Origin: JBNKFV01 sp050289485
GTDB lineage: Bacteria > Pseudomonadota > Gammaproteobacteria > Pseudomonadales > Cellvibrionaceae
NCBI GenBank assembly: GCA_050289485.1
Contig: JBNKFV010000029.1
Coordinates: 310,001-374,000, forward strand
Length of the DNA stretch: 64,000 bases
Reading direction: 5' to 3'
Shown here: positions 36,757 to 46,622 of the stretch, piece by piece
Layout of the letters: every line of letters starts with the position of its first letter
Numbering within the stretch: position 1 is the first letter of the stretch
Position numbers and translations under genes: made by a program
The notes under the pieces: model-generated
Databases searched by the model: none
The model's input: the letters and a program-made list of their open reading frames with translations, nothing else
What the model was told of the DNA's origin: nothing

Positions 36757-38139
36757 TCAGGCAAAATCTTCTGAGCGGATAAACAGCGCCGCGACCCCAC
36801 CGAGCACCAGAGGAATGGCGAACACACTAAAGGTAACCGCCAGGCTGGCGCCAGACTGCAACAGGTAGCCGCCCACCAAGGGGCCAGCCACCGCGCCTGC
36901 ACGGCCGGCACCGACTGCCCAGCCCACGCCCGTAGCGCGAATTTCTGTCGGGTAGAGACGCGCCGCGGTGGGCCAAAAACCGTTAAAACCACCATTGAGC
37001 GTGATACCGATAATAAAGGCACTCAGTAAAATCATCGTCACACCCATGGGCACAGAGGCAAAGATCATCAACATGCCAGCGGCCAGCAAGAAGAAAAGAA
37101 AAATCATACGCTGCAAGCCGTAGCGGGCAGAAATCCAACCGAGAAAAATGCTGCCAATACAGGAGCCCAGATTATAGGCCGTGCCGGCATAGATACCCTT
37201 ATCCAGTGGCAAGCCAGCATCTACAGCAATTTTCGGAATCCAGCTAATCACAAAATACAAGGTAAAGAAGCCAAGCATCACCCCGATCCAGAGCATCGTT
37301 GTGGAAAAGCCGCGGCCGTCGGTAAACAAGGCTTTAACGCTGGTGCGGTGATGCGCGGTGTCTGGTTGCGGCGGTAAATGTTGCAGTGGGGCATGACCTA
37401 ATTTCACCAGGGTATTGTTCATGGCGTTCAAAGCGTTTTTGGGTTGTTTCTTCGCCAGGTACTCCAGAGATTCCGGCATCAGGCAATAGACCACCGGTAG
37501 CATCAGGCCGCTGACAATGCCGGCCCCGATAAACATGGGGCGCCAGCCGTGTGCCGGCATGATTGCTGCCGCGGCGAAACCGGTTAATACCGCACCGATG
37601 GGGTAGCCCGCTTGCAGCAGCGCCACGCAAAAGTTGCGTTGTTTTTCCGAGGAAAATTCCGCCGTCATGGCAGCCATACTGGCGAGAATGGCGCCGACGC
37701 CCAGGCCGGTATACACCCGCGCCGCCGCCAGTTGAGGAATAGTCTGACAGACACCGGAGAGCAGCATCCCGGTGGTGATAATAAACAGGGCGATCAGAAT
37801 CATTTTGCGGCGCCCGATAACATCGGCATAGGGGGCGATGGCCAGGCAGCCAAACGTCATGCCGATAAGCGCAGCACTGAATACGGCGCCGAGCGCGGCA
37901 CCGGGAATACTCCATTCCTCGGCGAGTACGGGCGCGGCGTAAGACATGAGTACCACATCCATACCGTCGAGCATATTCAATACAAAACAGATGGCGACCA
38001 CGAGAATTTGCAATCCAGACATAGGATTGTAGTCGACCGTAGCACGCAGATGCTTCACACAGCCGGCATAGGAATCGAAGGTGAGAGGCCGTTGCACCTC
38101 AGTTGGGGCGCCAGTGGGCGATACGACATCGGTTGTCAT
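36757..38139 (-). CDS. MFS aromatic-acid:H+ symporter (AAHS family)
   Basis: 460 residues from ATG 38139, with AGGAG 8 nt upstream (a GTG/ATG at 38211 lacks one). Twelve helices with the AAHS signature in the first half: VVAICFVLNMLDGMDVVLMSYAAP and the loop 2-3 motif APYADVIGRRKMI, plus FWPTAARLYPTEIRATGVGWAVGAGRAGAVAGPLVGG near the C-terminal half. Asp in LDGMD is the proton-coupling residue of PcaK-type carriers. With neighbouring shikimate genes, quinate, shikimate or protocatechuate is the likely substrate. Confidence 0.88.
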   Translation of the reverse strand: MTTDVVSPTGAPTEVQRPLTFDSYAGCVKHLRATVDYNPMSGLQILVVAICFVLNMLDGMDVVLMSYAAPVLAEEWSIPGAALGAVFSAALIGMTFGCLAIAPYADVIGRRKMILIALFIITTGMLLSGVCQTIPQLAAARVYTGLGVGAILASMAAMTAEFSSEKQRNFCVALLQAGYPIGAVLTGFAAAAIMPAHGWRPMFIGAGIVSGLMLPVVYCLMPESLEYLAKKQPKNALNAMNNTLVKLGHAPLQHLPPQPDTAHHRTSVKALFTDGRGFSTTMLWIGVMLGFFTLYFVISWIPKIAVDAGLPLDKGIYAGTAYNLGSCIGSIFLGWISARYGLQRMIFLFFLLAAGMLMIFASVPMGVTMILLSAFIIGITLNGGFNGFWPTAARLYPTEIRATGVGWAVGAGRAGAVAGPLVGGYLLQSGASLAVTFSVFAIPLVLGGVAALFIRSEDFA

Positions 38140-38351
38140 AGTGGCTCCTGTTTCCAGATGCGGCATTATTGTAGATATCACGAACAGGTCGATATTCCGC
38201 TTGGCAACCATTTAATAATGTCGCGGGGCCGGTGACAATTACCCGTGTGTTGCTGGCCTATAACTTAGGATTATACCCGCCAGCACTTGCCTTTAATCCC
38301 TGTTTCAACCGTGAACACGCCTGGCCCGCGGCGATGTAAGGGCAAGTAAAA

Positions 38352-38365
38352 CAGCCCTTGGGCTG
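38352..38365 (-). terminator. Probable terminator of the LysR gene
   Basis: CAGCCC/GGGCTG stem with a 2-nt loop, T-rich on the minus strand, 6 bp after the lysR-type stop codon. The tiny loop makes it a modest candidate. Confidence 0.5.
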
Positions 38366-38370
38366 GCCGT

Positions 38371-39261
38371 TTAATCCAACGCGCGAATTTCGGTTTTCGC
38401 CAGGTGATAAAGTTTCTGCGCATTGTTAGACATGGCAATACCGTTGTGGCGCAGAAAGTGTAAACGCTGGTTATTGCCTTTGATGGGAATGGTTAGCAGG
38501 TTGGGGAAACGGTCTGGCCTGGCCGTATATTCAAAGGCGATGGAAATACCCAGCCCCTGTTCTACCATGGCACAAGCGTCATCGGCGTAGCGAATCACTA
38601 CGGAGACTTTGGGTTTAATATCCAGTTCGTTAAACGCCTGGTTCATGCGTTTGCCCAGCAATGTATCGGGGTAGAACATCACCAACTCGTAGTCCGCTAT
38701 ATCTTTAAACGTGACCGACTTCTTTTCGCTTAGCGGGTGGCCTTTAGGCACTACGCAGTGCATATCCACATTGATCGAAGGTTCCGACAGCACCAGCGGG
38801 TGTTCTGGATTGTAAAACGCCAGGGCAAAATCGCAGCGGCGCTGGATAATGTATTCGGCAATGGTTTCATTGGGCAGGGTTTCCAGGTGAATTTCAATGC
38901 CGGGCATTTTTGCTTTGACCTTGGCCAGCAGGCGCGGCAGCACATAGTTGGCCAGGCTGGCTGTGCAGGCGATACGAAACTGTAAATCATCGGCCTGGAC
39001 AATGCGGTTGATGGTGATATCCAGGTCTTCTATCTTGGCGTAAATGGGCTCCAGTTCGCGAAATAACTCCACCCCTTCAGGGGTAGGAATCAGCCGGCCT
39101 TTGTGGCGTTCAAACAGGGCGATGCCGAGTTTTTGTTCCATGTATTTTAATAGGCGACTGATGCCGGGCTGGGAAACGTGTAATAAATCCGCTGCCCCAT
39201 TAATGGTTTTGGCGATCATTATCGCGCGAAAAACTTCCAGCTGTCTGAAATTTAAAATCAT
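38371..39261 (-). CDS. LysR-type transcriptional regulator
   Basis: 296 residues. N-terminal winged HTH: LNFRQLEVFRAIMIAKTINGAADLLHVSQPGISRLLKYMEQKLGIALFER (presented here as the recognisable start of the family). The effector domain follows from about residue 90. Divergent from the shikimate dehydrogenase gene across 236 bp, and convergent in strand with the MFS gene, which it precedes. By context it senses quinate, shikimate or a breakdown product and controls this cluster. Confidence 0.9.
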   Translation of the reverse strand: MILNFRQLEVFRAIMIAKTINGAADLLHVSQPGISRLLKYMEQKLGIALFERHKGRLIPTPEGVELFRELEPIYAKIEDLDITINRIVQADDLQFRIACTASLANYVLPRLLAKVKAKMPGIEIHLETLPNETIAEYIIQRRCDFALAFYNPEHPLVLSEPSINVDMHCVVPKGHPLSEKKSVTFKDIADYELVMFYPDTLLGKRMNQAFNELDIKPKVSVVIRYADDACAMVEQGLGISIAFEYTARPDRFPNLLTIPIKGNNQRLHFLRHNGIAMSNNAQKLYHLAKTEIRALD

Positions 39262-39497
39262 TGGCTTACCTTCTTTGGCTTACCTATATAAGGATAAGGC
39301 ATTTTATTAAATGTGTCGCACCGCCCCTGATCGTCTCCATTGTAGCAATCCGGGCCGTTCTCTGCTGGGTGTCTTAACACCATGTTATAGCGTGTAGATA
39401 TCTAAGTATTTTACAGCTTCAACACCCCTGCCATTTAATGTGTACTCAAATCAATACTGCCACTGGCAGCAGAATAAAATAAATAACAGGTTTCTCT

Positions 39498-40340
39498 ATG
39501 GCCCTGAAACTGGGACTCATTGGTGCGGGTATCGGAAAATCCAGGATGCCGTTATTGCAAGAATATTTAGGGCAATTAACCGGTATCCCTCTCACCTATG
39601 AACTGTTCGACGGTGAGCGGCAGGAGCATTTCGATCCGATCGCACAGTTGCAACAACTAAGCGAGCAGGGGTATGCCGGTGCCAATGTTACTCACCCTTA
39701 CAAGCAGCAGGTGCATCGCTTTGTTACCGGTCCGCTGGTGTCGGGGCATGAACATATTGGCTCCTACAATACGGTCAAGTTTGTTGATGGGCACCCGTGC
39801 GGCGCCAATACCGATTATACCGGGTTGATTCGCGGTTACCGCTATCGGTTGGGTGAACAATCGCCCGGTAATGTGTTGTTGTGTGGTGCTGGTGGTGTTG
39901 GTCGCGCAACGGCGTTTGCACTCAAGGCTTTGGGCGTTAGCAAACTGGGTGTTTTTGATATTAACAGTGCACAGGCCAGTAATTTGGTCGCCACCTTGCA
40001 ATCTCTTGGAGTTGCTGCCGAGGTGGTCACACCAACCGGGTTCACTGACTATGCCCGTGGTGTTGATGGCCTGGTGAACTGCACGGCACTGGGTATGTAT
40101 CGCTATCCGGGTTCGGCCTTCCCGGCTGAGGTTATTGGCTCACAACAATGGGCGTTCGATGCGGTTTATACGCCATTACACACGGAATTTTTAATTCAGT
40201 GCGAGCAAGCCGGCATGATCTGCCTGACGGGTTTTGATTTGTGGCTGTTCCAGGGTGTGGATGCTTTCCACCATTTCACCGGTGTTGATGTTGAGGTTGA
40301 GTCGTCTCTCATAGAAACCGCACTCAGCTGGCTCGATTAA
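39498..40340 (+). CDS. Quinate/shikimate dehydrogenase
   Basis: 280 residues, AroE superfamily. Substrate motif GKSRMPLLQEYL in place of the biosynthetic SxSPxxHN; catalytic Lys in NVTHPYKQQV near 67; Asp in GANTDYTG near 105; dinucleotide loop CGAGGVGRATAFAL near 128; then FDINSAQA, where Asp after beta-2 favours NAD+ over NADP+. Those differences suggest a catabolic enzyme oxidising shikimate or quinate to the 3-dehydro acid rather than AroE. It precedes the dehydratase gene by 31 nt. Confidence 0.85.
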   Translation: MALKLGLIGAGIGKSRMPLLQEYLGQLTGIPLTYELFDGERQEHFDPIAQLQQLSEQGYAGANVTHPYKQQVHRFVTGPLVSGHEHIGSYNTVKFVDGHPCGANTDYTGLIRGYRYRLGEQSPGNVLLCGAGGVGRATAFALKALGVSKLGVFDINSAQASNLVATLQSLGVAAEVVTPTGFTDYARGVDGLVNCTALGMYRYPGSAFPAEVIGSQQWAFDAVYTPLHTEFLIQCEQAGMICLTGFDLWLFQGVDAFHHFTGVDVEVESSLIETALSWLD

Positions 40341-40371
40341 CCGTGGCATTCAAAATGTTCGAGGTAACTTT

Positions 40372-42288
40372 ATGAAACGCGCCATTGCATCAGTTTGTAT
40401 TTCCGGCGACCTGCGCCAAAAAATTGATGCCGCCGCCTTTGCGGGGTTTCAGGGTATAGAAATTCTGGAAAACGATTTGCTGATGTTTGACGAATCGCCA
40501 GCAGTGGTCAGGCGCATGGTGGAAGATGCCGGCATGGAGATTGTGGCATTGCAGCCGTTTCGGGATTTTGAAGCTATGCCTGCGGAACGCATGCAAAAAA
40601 ACTTTGATCGAGTTGAGCGCAAGTTTGATGTGATGGAAGAGTTGGGCACGGATACGTTGTTGTTTTGCAGTAATGTATCGCCCCACGCGTTAAATGATTT
40701 TAATCGCGCGATTGAGCATTTTTCGGAGTTGTCGGAGCGCGCTGCAAAACGCGATTTTCATCTCGGCTACGAGGCATTGTCCTGGGGCCGCTATATCAAA
40801 GATTATCGTGATGCCTGGCGTTTGGTGAGCTGTGTCGACCGGGAGAACTTCGGCCTGGTGTTGGATACCTTTCATATTTTTGCCCTTGGGTTGCCCATCG
40901 ATGCGATCCGCGAGATTCCCGGCCATAAAATCACCTTAGTGCAACTGGCCGACGCTCCACAACTGCAGCTGGATGTATTGAGTTGGAGCCGCCATTTTCG
41001 CTGCTTCCCTGGTCAGGGCGATTTTCCTATCAGCGATTTTGTCAGTGCGGCCTTGGCTACGGGCTATAGCGGCTACTTCTCGCACGAGATTTTTAACGAT
41101 CAGTTTCGCTCGTCACCCTGTCGCCCCTCGGCGGTGGATGGCATGCGTTCGCTGTTGTGGCTCGAAGAAGAGGTCGCCAATAAACAGCCAGCCTTATTTC
41201 AGCAGGGCACAAAGCGAACGTTTGCCGGGCCACCTGCACCCAGCGCACAGAAAATAGAGTTTATTGAGTTTGCCGCCGAGGCACAGGAAAAAGACCGCTT
41301 GGTCAATTTATTGTCGAGCCTGGGCTTCGTTGAAACACATCGGCATAACAGTAAAGACGTCAGTCTGTACCGTTTGGGCGATGTGTGTATTGTGGTAAAT
41401 GAAGAGCCAGATAGTTTCGCCCAAAATTATTATTTGGTTCACGGTGTATCAGTGTGCGCACTGGCATTTCTCGCGTCGGATGCCGAGGGTATGTTGGAGC
41501 GTGCTGAATATTTCGGCTACAAAAAATTTGAAGGCGATATTGAAAACGGCGAAATGGACCTATGCGCCGTGAAAGGCGTGGGCGGCGAGGTTATCTACTT
41601 TATTCAGGACAACGCTGACAACAGTCGATTCTTTGATCGTGACTTTACCCCGATAGAGCATGCGAATGTCGATGCGCAAGCGTTTTCTATGGGCATTGAT
41701 CATGTGGCCAGTGGTTTGTCGGAGACAGAGTTTTTGCCTACCTCCTTGTTTTTCAAACTGGTGTTTGGTCTAGAGATTGCCCAGCCTCTGGATCTGATCG
41801 ACCCCTACGGTATTGTCGTCAGCCGCACCGCCACCAATCAGTCAAAAAGTATTCGTCTGCCGTTCAATATGTCGAAAAGCTGGGGTACATCCACCGAGCG
41901 TTTTCGCGAGGGCCAGAAAGGCTCGGGCGTGCAGCATATCGCCATTAGTTGCGACGATATTTTTGCTTACACTGCCACTATTGATCGCGACATTATTTTA
42001 CCGATTCCGAAAAATTATTATGTCGATCTGCAATCCAAATTTGATTTGGATGACGACTTCGTCGTGAGTCTTCAGAGCAATAATATTCTTTATGATCGCA
42101 GTGAAACCGGTGAATTTTTCCATTTTTATACGGCGGCAATTAACGGTGTTTTCTTCGAAGTAGTTCAGCGGAACCAATACGCCAACTACGGCGAAGTGAA
42201 TGCCCAGGTGCGTATGTCGGCGCAGGCACGCTTGCGCAAATTAAACACCGAAAAAGAATTCAGTTTTGCAACTGAAATAGCCGGGTGA
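40372..42288 (+). CDS. quiC: 3-dehydroshikimate dehydratase fused to HPPD-like domain
   Basis: 638 residues. Residues 1-290 are an AP-endonuclease-2/xylose-isomerase TIM barrel (RAIASVCISGDLRQKIDAAA, LQPFRDFEAMP, LVLDTFHIF, YFSHEIFND) that dehydrates 3-dehydroshikimate to protocatechuate. Residues about 295-620 form a two-module VOC domain like 4-hydroxyphenylpyruvate dioxygenase (IEFIEFAAE, GIDHVASGLSE, GVQHIAISCDDIF, FFHFYTA..GVFFEVVQR). This two-domain layout is known for Pseudomonas QuiC1. Whether the dioxygenase-like half is catalytic is unresolved. Confidence 0.9.
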   Translation: MKRAIASVCISGDLRQKIDAAAFAGFQGIEILENDLLMFDESPAVVRRMVEDAGMEIVALQPFRDFEAMPAERMQKNFDRVERKFDVMEELGTDTLLFCSNVSPHALNDFNRAIEHFSELSERAAKRDFHLGYEALSWGRYIKDYRDAWRLVSCVDRENFGLVLDTFHIFALGLPIDAIREIPGHKITLVQLADAPQLQLDVLSWSRHFRCFPGQGDFPISDFVSAALATGYSGYFSHEIFNDQFRSSPCRPSAVDGMRSLLWLEEEVANKQPALFQQGTKRTFAGPPAPSAQKIEFIEFAAEAQEKDRLVNLLSSLGFVETHRHNSKDVSLYRLGDVCIVVNEEPDSFAQNYYLVHGVSVCALAFLASDAEGMLERAEYFGYKKFEGDIENGEMDLCAVKGVGGEVIYFIQDNADNSRFFDRDFTPIEHANVDAQAFSMGIDHVASGLSETEFLPTSLFFKLVFGLEIAQPLDLIDPYGIVVSRTATNQSKSIRLPFNMSKSWGTSTERFREGQKGSGVQHIAISCDDIFAYTATIDRDIILPIPKNYYVDLQSKFDLDDDFVVSLQSNNILYDRSETGEFFHFYTAAINGVFFEVVQRNQYANYGEVNAQVRMSAQARLRKLNTEKEFSFATEIAG

Positions 42289-42356
42289 GTCGCTGCTCCG
42301 CCCCGACTGTGGCTAAGGCCATACATTAAATACCTACCAATAAGAGAGATAAGACA

Positions 42357-44543
42357 ATGAAACACATTACCTTTATCACAGGACAGTTACCAAAAAACCG
42401 CCTTGTGGCAGCGGTCGCACTGGCTTCGGGTGTCTTCGCTGGTTCCGACGCTGTAGCGCAGGACGGAATGGCCGCCCTGGAAGAAATTGTGGTGACGGCA
42501 GAGCGCCGCTCTGCAGATGTACAGGATATTCCGATTTCTATGTCTGTTTTCAATGAAGCATTGTTGGAGAGAAAATCTGTTAGCCGACTGGAAGATTTGC
42601 AATTTGCTTCACCAGGTTTAGCTGTGAATAACGCTGGGCTAACACAATCCGTGAATATCCGCGGCATAGGTTTGGCCAGTGGTTCACCGGCAGTTACCAA
42701 TGGCGTGGCGACTTATGTAGATGGATTATTTCAGCCACCTATCGTGAGTGCTAATACGTTTTATGATATTGCTGATGTGCAGGTGTTGCGTGGGCCTCAG
42801 GGTACGTTTGCGGGTGCTAACTCTACCGGTGGTGCTATTGTGATTAACAGCAAGCGACCACAAATAGGCGAAGACATTAATGGTTATGTGGAACTGGGGC
42901 TTGGAAACTACTCAGAGCGCAATGCGCAGGGTGCAGTAGGCTTTTCTTTAGGCGATACCTTTGCGGTACGCGCAGCAATGAATCTTCAAGACCGAGACAG
43001 CTATTACAACTCTGTGGGTACAGAACATACAACGGCCGGCAGTCTGGACGAAGAAAGTATTCGACTAAGCGCATTGTGGGCGCCGACTGAAGCGTTGGAA
43101 ATTTATACGAAATACGATAGAGCTGACAAGTCTACCGGTGGTTACGCGTATCGACCAATCCCTACGACGGCCAATGCAGCAGGTCGTGTCGGTGGCATTC
43201 GGGATTTAAGCTATAACTCACCCACCGCAAATGATGAAACGGCAGAAACCGGCCAGTTTGAAGTCAGTTATGCCCTGGATAGCGGTGTTAACCTGAAATG
43301 GGTCAGTGGTTACCAGGAAAAAGAAATTAACAATCTCTATGATTCAGATGGCACCGTGCTAGACACTGTTTCCCGTGATCAGTTCGTGGGTGAAGATCAG
43401 ATCAGCCATGAGTTCAATATTATTTCCGATACTGGTGAAAAGCTGGAGTGGGTAGTTGGTGGTTATTACCAGAAAAACAAAATTGATGTAAATATCGCTA
43501 ACAGTTCGGGTGTTACTATTCTTGCTGCCACTGACAAAGTCATAAAAGGTGCGTTTGGTCAGGTTGGTTACTTTGTTACTGATGATGTTCAGGTTGAATT
43601 TGGTTTGCGAAAGGCCTGGTTCGAAGCAGACAACGACCCCGACAGTGGTGTTTTCATCGTGCCCCTAAATAACCTGAAAGTCGCCGAGATTTCCGGTAGT
43701 TACAAAGATGACTCCTTACTGGGTAAGTTGTCGGTGAACTGGAACTACGATGAAAACAATTTGGTTTATGCTTTTGTGGCCAAAGGTTACAAGCCGGGTG
43801 GTATTAATTCGGCCGTATCGACCTTTGACGGAGAAACCGTGTGGTCTTATGAAGCTGGCTGGAAATCCACTATGCTTGACGGCCGTTTGCGTACCACGGC
43901 TAGTCTGTTCTATAACGACTATGAAAACTTTCAGAACAACGCCATTGATCTGAGCACGGGTCGCAATGATGTCTACAATATTGCCGAAGCGACAATTCAG
44001 GGGTTGGAACTGTCGGCGGAAGGACAATTTGGTGCACTGCGTGTGGATGCCAGTTTTTCCTATGTGGACTCCGAACTGAAACCAACCTTGGCACTGGTAA
44101 ATACTCGTGCTTTGCCGGGCAGTAATCTGGGGCCTCAGTGTGCGGCGGGTCAGCCCTCCAATCCCCCTGTGTGTTTTGATTATACAAGTTACCTGTTAGG
44201 AACCGATGCAGGCCCCAACCTCTACGCACCGGAATACAGTTTTACCGTTGGTGTGGAGTATGAGTTCGTTGTATTTAATGGCGCCACACTGACACCGCGT
44301 TTGAATTACGCCTGGCTCGATGAGCAGTGGAATAATTTGATTTACAATGAAACGACGGATCTGCTGGAGTCACGTGGCTTGCTATCGGCCATGGTGACGC
44401 TGGAAAAAGATACGTGGAAGGTGCAAGCCTATGGCCGCAACCTGGCCGACAAAGAGTATATCACTGGGCAGGAAACCAACTTCAATCAGGAGTTTTATGG
44501 CGCACCTCGGGAATATGGGGTGAACTTCACCTATAATTTCTAA
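42357..44543 (+). CDS. TonB-dependent receptor of the quinate-ester cluster
   Basis: 728 residues. Signal peptide to about residue 34, TonB box EEIVVTAERR near 42, plug with VNIRGIGLASGSPAVTNGVATYVDG and DVQVLRGPQGTFAGANSTGGAI, barrel to the terminal NFTYNF. A subtype common for aromatic or plant-derived substrates in marine gammaproteobacteria. By position it imports esters of quinate or gallate-type acids that the tannase then cleaves. A structured repeat begins 3 bp after its stop. Confidence 0.85.
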   Translation: MKHITFITGQLPKNRLVAAVALASGVFAGSDAVAQDGMAALEEIVVTAERRSADVQDIPISMSVFNEALLERKSVSRLEDLQFASPGLAVNNAGLTQSVNIRGIGLASGSPAVTNGVATYVDGLFQPPIVSANTFYDIADVQVLRGPQGTFAGANSTGGAIVINSKRPQIGEDINGYVELGLGNYSERNAQGAVGFSLGDTFAVRAAMNLQDRDSYYNSVGTEHTTAGSLDEESIRLSALWAPTEALEIYTKYDRADKSTGGYAYRPIPTTANAAGRVGGIRDLSYNSPTANDETAETGQFEVSYALDSGVNLKWVSGYQEKEINNLYDSDGTVLDTVSRDQFVGEDQISHEFNIISDTGEKLEWVVGGYYQKNKIDVNIANSSGVTILAATDKVIKGAFGQVGYFVTDDVQVEFGLRKAWFEADNDPDSGVFIVPLNNLKVAEISGSYKDDSLLGKLSVNWNYDENNLVYAFVAKGYKPGGINSAVSTFDGETVWSYEAGWKSTMLDGRLRTTASLFYNDYENFQNNAIDLSTGRNDVYNIAEATIQGLELSAEGQFGALRVDASFSYVDSELKPTLALVNTRALPGSNLGPQCAAGQPSNPPVCFDYTSYLLGTDAGPNLYAPEYSFTVGVEYEFVVFNGATLTPRLNYAWLDEQWNNLIYNETTDLLESRGLLSAMVTLEKDTWKVQAYGRNLADKEYITGQETNFNQEFYGAPREYGVNFTYNF

Positions 44544-44545
44544 CC

Positions 44546-44659
44546 ATTAACCCGGCGACAAAATAGATCTCCATATCTATTTTGTCGCACGCCTTGGGAA
44601 TACCCGCGGAATTTTATGAAATCCGTCGCATTCCCAAGACTTACATTGGCCTGCGACCA
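44546..44659. repeat. Structured interspersed repeat, copy 2 (3' truncated)
   Basis: Same order as the 6653 copy: left end ATTAACCCGGCGA, hairpin CGACAAAATAGAT/ATCTATTTTGTCG, second hairpin GCCTTGGGAAT/ATTCCCAAG, then CATTGGCC. The match stops near 44659, so the 3' third with the closing inverted end is missing. Changes relative to copy 1 occur as complementary pairs in both stems. Confidence 0.82.
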
Positions 44660-44680
44660 ACTTTCAGGTTTGTAACTTCA

Positions 44681-44720
44681 AACCGCCCCTTACTGTTATT
44701 AGTAAGGGGGCGGTTTTTTA
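44681..44720 (+). terminator. Rho-independent terminator in the tannase leader
   Basis: Stem AACCGCCCCTTACT with AGTAAGGGGGCGGTT (one bulged G) around a 6-nt loop, followed by TTTTTT. It ends the receptor transcript. The tannase start codon is only about 22 bp downstream, leaving no room for a promoter after it, so tannase expression depends on read-through or on a leader that passes this site. Confidence 0.88.
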
Positions 44721-44741
44721 TCGACAGTGAAAGGAATAACC

Positions 44742-46355
44742 ATGAATCAAAAAGCAAACATTTTCCCCCGGTGGAAGGGGGCTATGTTAAGCGGTATTGC
44801 TCTGGCTCTGGTGTCGTCTGCGAGTTCGGCTGCTGCCTTGTGGGGAGCTGCCCCGAAGGATGCCCCAGCTGAGCGCTGTGCGAGCTTAACCGAGCTTTCC
44901 GTGCCGGGTTACGACCTGAGTGTTATCGGCGCGGATTATATCGACAGCCCCGATAAAATGCCTGCACCGAAACGCCCTGGCCGCGAAGTGAATAAAGACG
45001 CTTTTACGCCTTACTGCCGCTTGGAAGGAACTTTTGAAAAACGCACGGGTGCAGATGGAAAGCCTTATGCCATTGGTTTTGCCGTGGCCTTTCCCGATAA
45101 CTGGAATGGGCGTTTTTTGTTTCAGGGCGGCGGTGGCCTTAATGGTATTCTTCTCGAACCCATGGGCGCATTAGCGGCAGGCGATGTAACGGCTTTATTT
45201 CAAGGTTATGCGGTAGCCAGTACCGACTCAGGCCACAAGGGCCTGGTGTTTGACACCCGCTTTTTTGCTGATCAGCAGGCGCTGATTAATTTCTATGGTC
45301 AGGCGGTTGCCAAAACAACAAAGCTAGGCAAGACGCTGGTGGCTGACTATTACGGTGATACACCGGAACACAGTTATTTTGTCGGTTGCTCCACCGGTGG
45401 CCGCGAGGCCATGACCATGTCGCAGCGCTATCCGGATTACTTCGACGGTATCATTGCCGGCGCGCCGGCGCGCACCACTAACCTGTCGGAAATTGCTGAC
45501 CTCTGGTCTGCTTACGTTTTACGTCAGGCAACTGATCCCGGCGATGAAAATCCGTTTTCGCCACAAGAGCAAGATTTAATTGTTGATAGCTTGCTTGAAC
45601 AATGTGATGCCAAAGATGGCATGCAAGACCAATTAATCTTCGACGTTAAAGGTTGCGACTTTGATCCTGCTGTCTTGCAGTGCGGCAGTGGTGAGAAAGC
45701 GGGCGCAAGCTGTTTGTCGGCAGCCAAAGTTGATGCATTAAAGGCAGCGTTCGCCGGACCCAAGCGCGCTAACGGCGACAATGTTTATCCGGGTTTTTAC
45801 TTCGATACGGGCATCTCCGCCAAACCGGATAAAAGCATTCCTGGCTTGCTTCAGGCGATGGCCGCCCCCTTAGGGAGCCCGCGTTTGTCGCAGCCATTTG
45901 ATATCGAGGCGGAACTTGCCTTGGCAAAATCCTATCCCTTGGCACCGGGCAATGCCACCCTGGAAAACCTTAGCAGCTTTGCCGCCTATGGCAGCAAGTT
46001 AATGTTCTTCCATGGCGTCAGCGACCCCTGGTTTTCTGCCAAGGATACCGAAGGGTACTTTCAGCGTATGACCGCAGCCAACGGTGGCAGTGAAGCGGTT
46101 AGTGAGTGGTCGCAACTTTATTTTGTGCCGGGCATGGGGCATTGCGGCGGCGGTGAACACACGCTGGATAAATTCGATATGTTGTCAGCCCTGGTGGGCT
46201 GGGTGGAAGAGGGCCGGGCACCCGAGTCGGTAACGGCAACCGGGCCTTCCATGCCGGGGGTTAGCCGGCCGTTGTGTCCTTATCCGCAGGTGACGACTTA
46301 TCAGGGTGAGGGTGACCCTGATAAGGCCGACGCCTACCATTGCCAATTGCCTTAA
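44742..46355 (+). CDS. Tannase/feruloyl esterase family hydrolase
   Basis: 537 residues from ATG 44742 (AAGGA upstream). Signal peptide ends around SSAAA near residue 30, so exported. Catalytic Ser with adjacent Cys in YFVGCSTGGREAMTMSQRYPDYFDGIIAGAPA near 210; Asp region in FHGVSDPWFS; His with Cys in VPGMGHCGGGEHTLD near 465. The Cys pair beside Ser and His is the disulfide hallmark of fungal-type tannases and feruloyl esterases. It should cleave aromatic esters such as chlorogenate or galloyl esters, releasing quinate for the cluster. Confidence 0.9.
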   Translation: MNQKANIFPRWKGAMLSGIALALVSSASSAAALWGAAPKDAPAERCASLTELSVPGYDLSVIGADYIDSPDKMPAPKRPGREVNKDAFTPYCRLEGTFEKRTGADGKPYAIGFAVAFPDNWNGRFLFQGGGGLNGILLEPMGALAAGDVTALFQGYAVASTDSGHKGLVFDTRFFADQQALINFYGQAVAKTTKLGKTLVADYYGDTPEHSYFVGCSTGGREAMTMSQRYPDYFDGIIAGAPARTTNLSEIADLWSAYVLRQATDPGDENPFSPQEQDLIVDSLLEQCDAKDGMQDQLIFDVKGCDFDPAVLQCGSGEKAGASCLSAAKVDALKAAFAGPKRANGDNVYPGFYFDTGISAKPDKSIPGLLQAMAAPLGSPRLSQPFDIEAELALAKSYPLAPGNATLENLSSFAAYGSKLMFFHGVSDPWFSAKDTEGYFQRMTAANGGSEAVSEWSQLYFVPGMGHCGGGEHTLDKFDMLSALVGWVEEGRAPESVTATGPSMPGVSRPLCPYPQVTTYQGEGDPDKADAYHCQLP

Positions 46356-46382
46356 CTGCGGGGTAGTTAATAGGCAGATAAA

Positions 46383-46417
46383 GGGGCGTAACGAATAAAT
46401 CTCATACGTTACGCCCC
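46383..46417. terminator. Hairpin after the tannase gene
   Basis: Perfect 11-bp stem GGGGCGTAACG (46383-46393) with CGTTACGCCCC (46407-46417), 13-nt loop, 28 bp after the stop codon. No T-tract follows, so termination is probable but not certain. Confidence 0.55.
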
Positions 46418-46622
46418 CATAGCGGGTTGCCATTGGGCGGCCAGGATACTGTGATCACAATCTGCGTTTGGCACTGGACCATTGCGACTGTGTTGTAGTG
46501 CTGCAAGAAGGCGTTATTGGCGTTTGTGACGGCAAGTCAATACAGTACAGATGCACCATTCCTGGGAATCTTCGTTATACTGCGTGCAATCAGTGTAAAA
46601 GCAGATCCAACCCAGGGTAATC

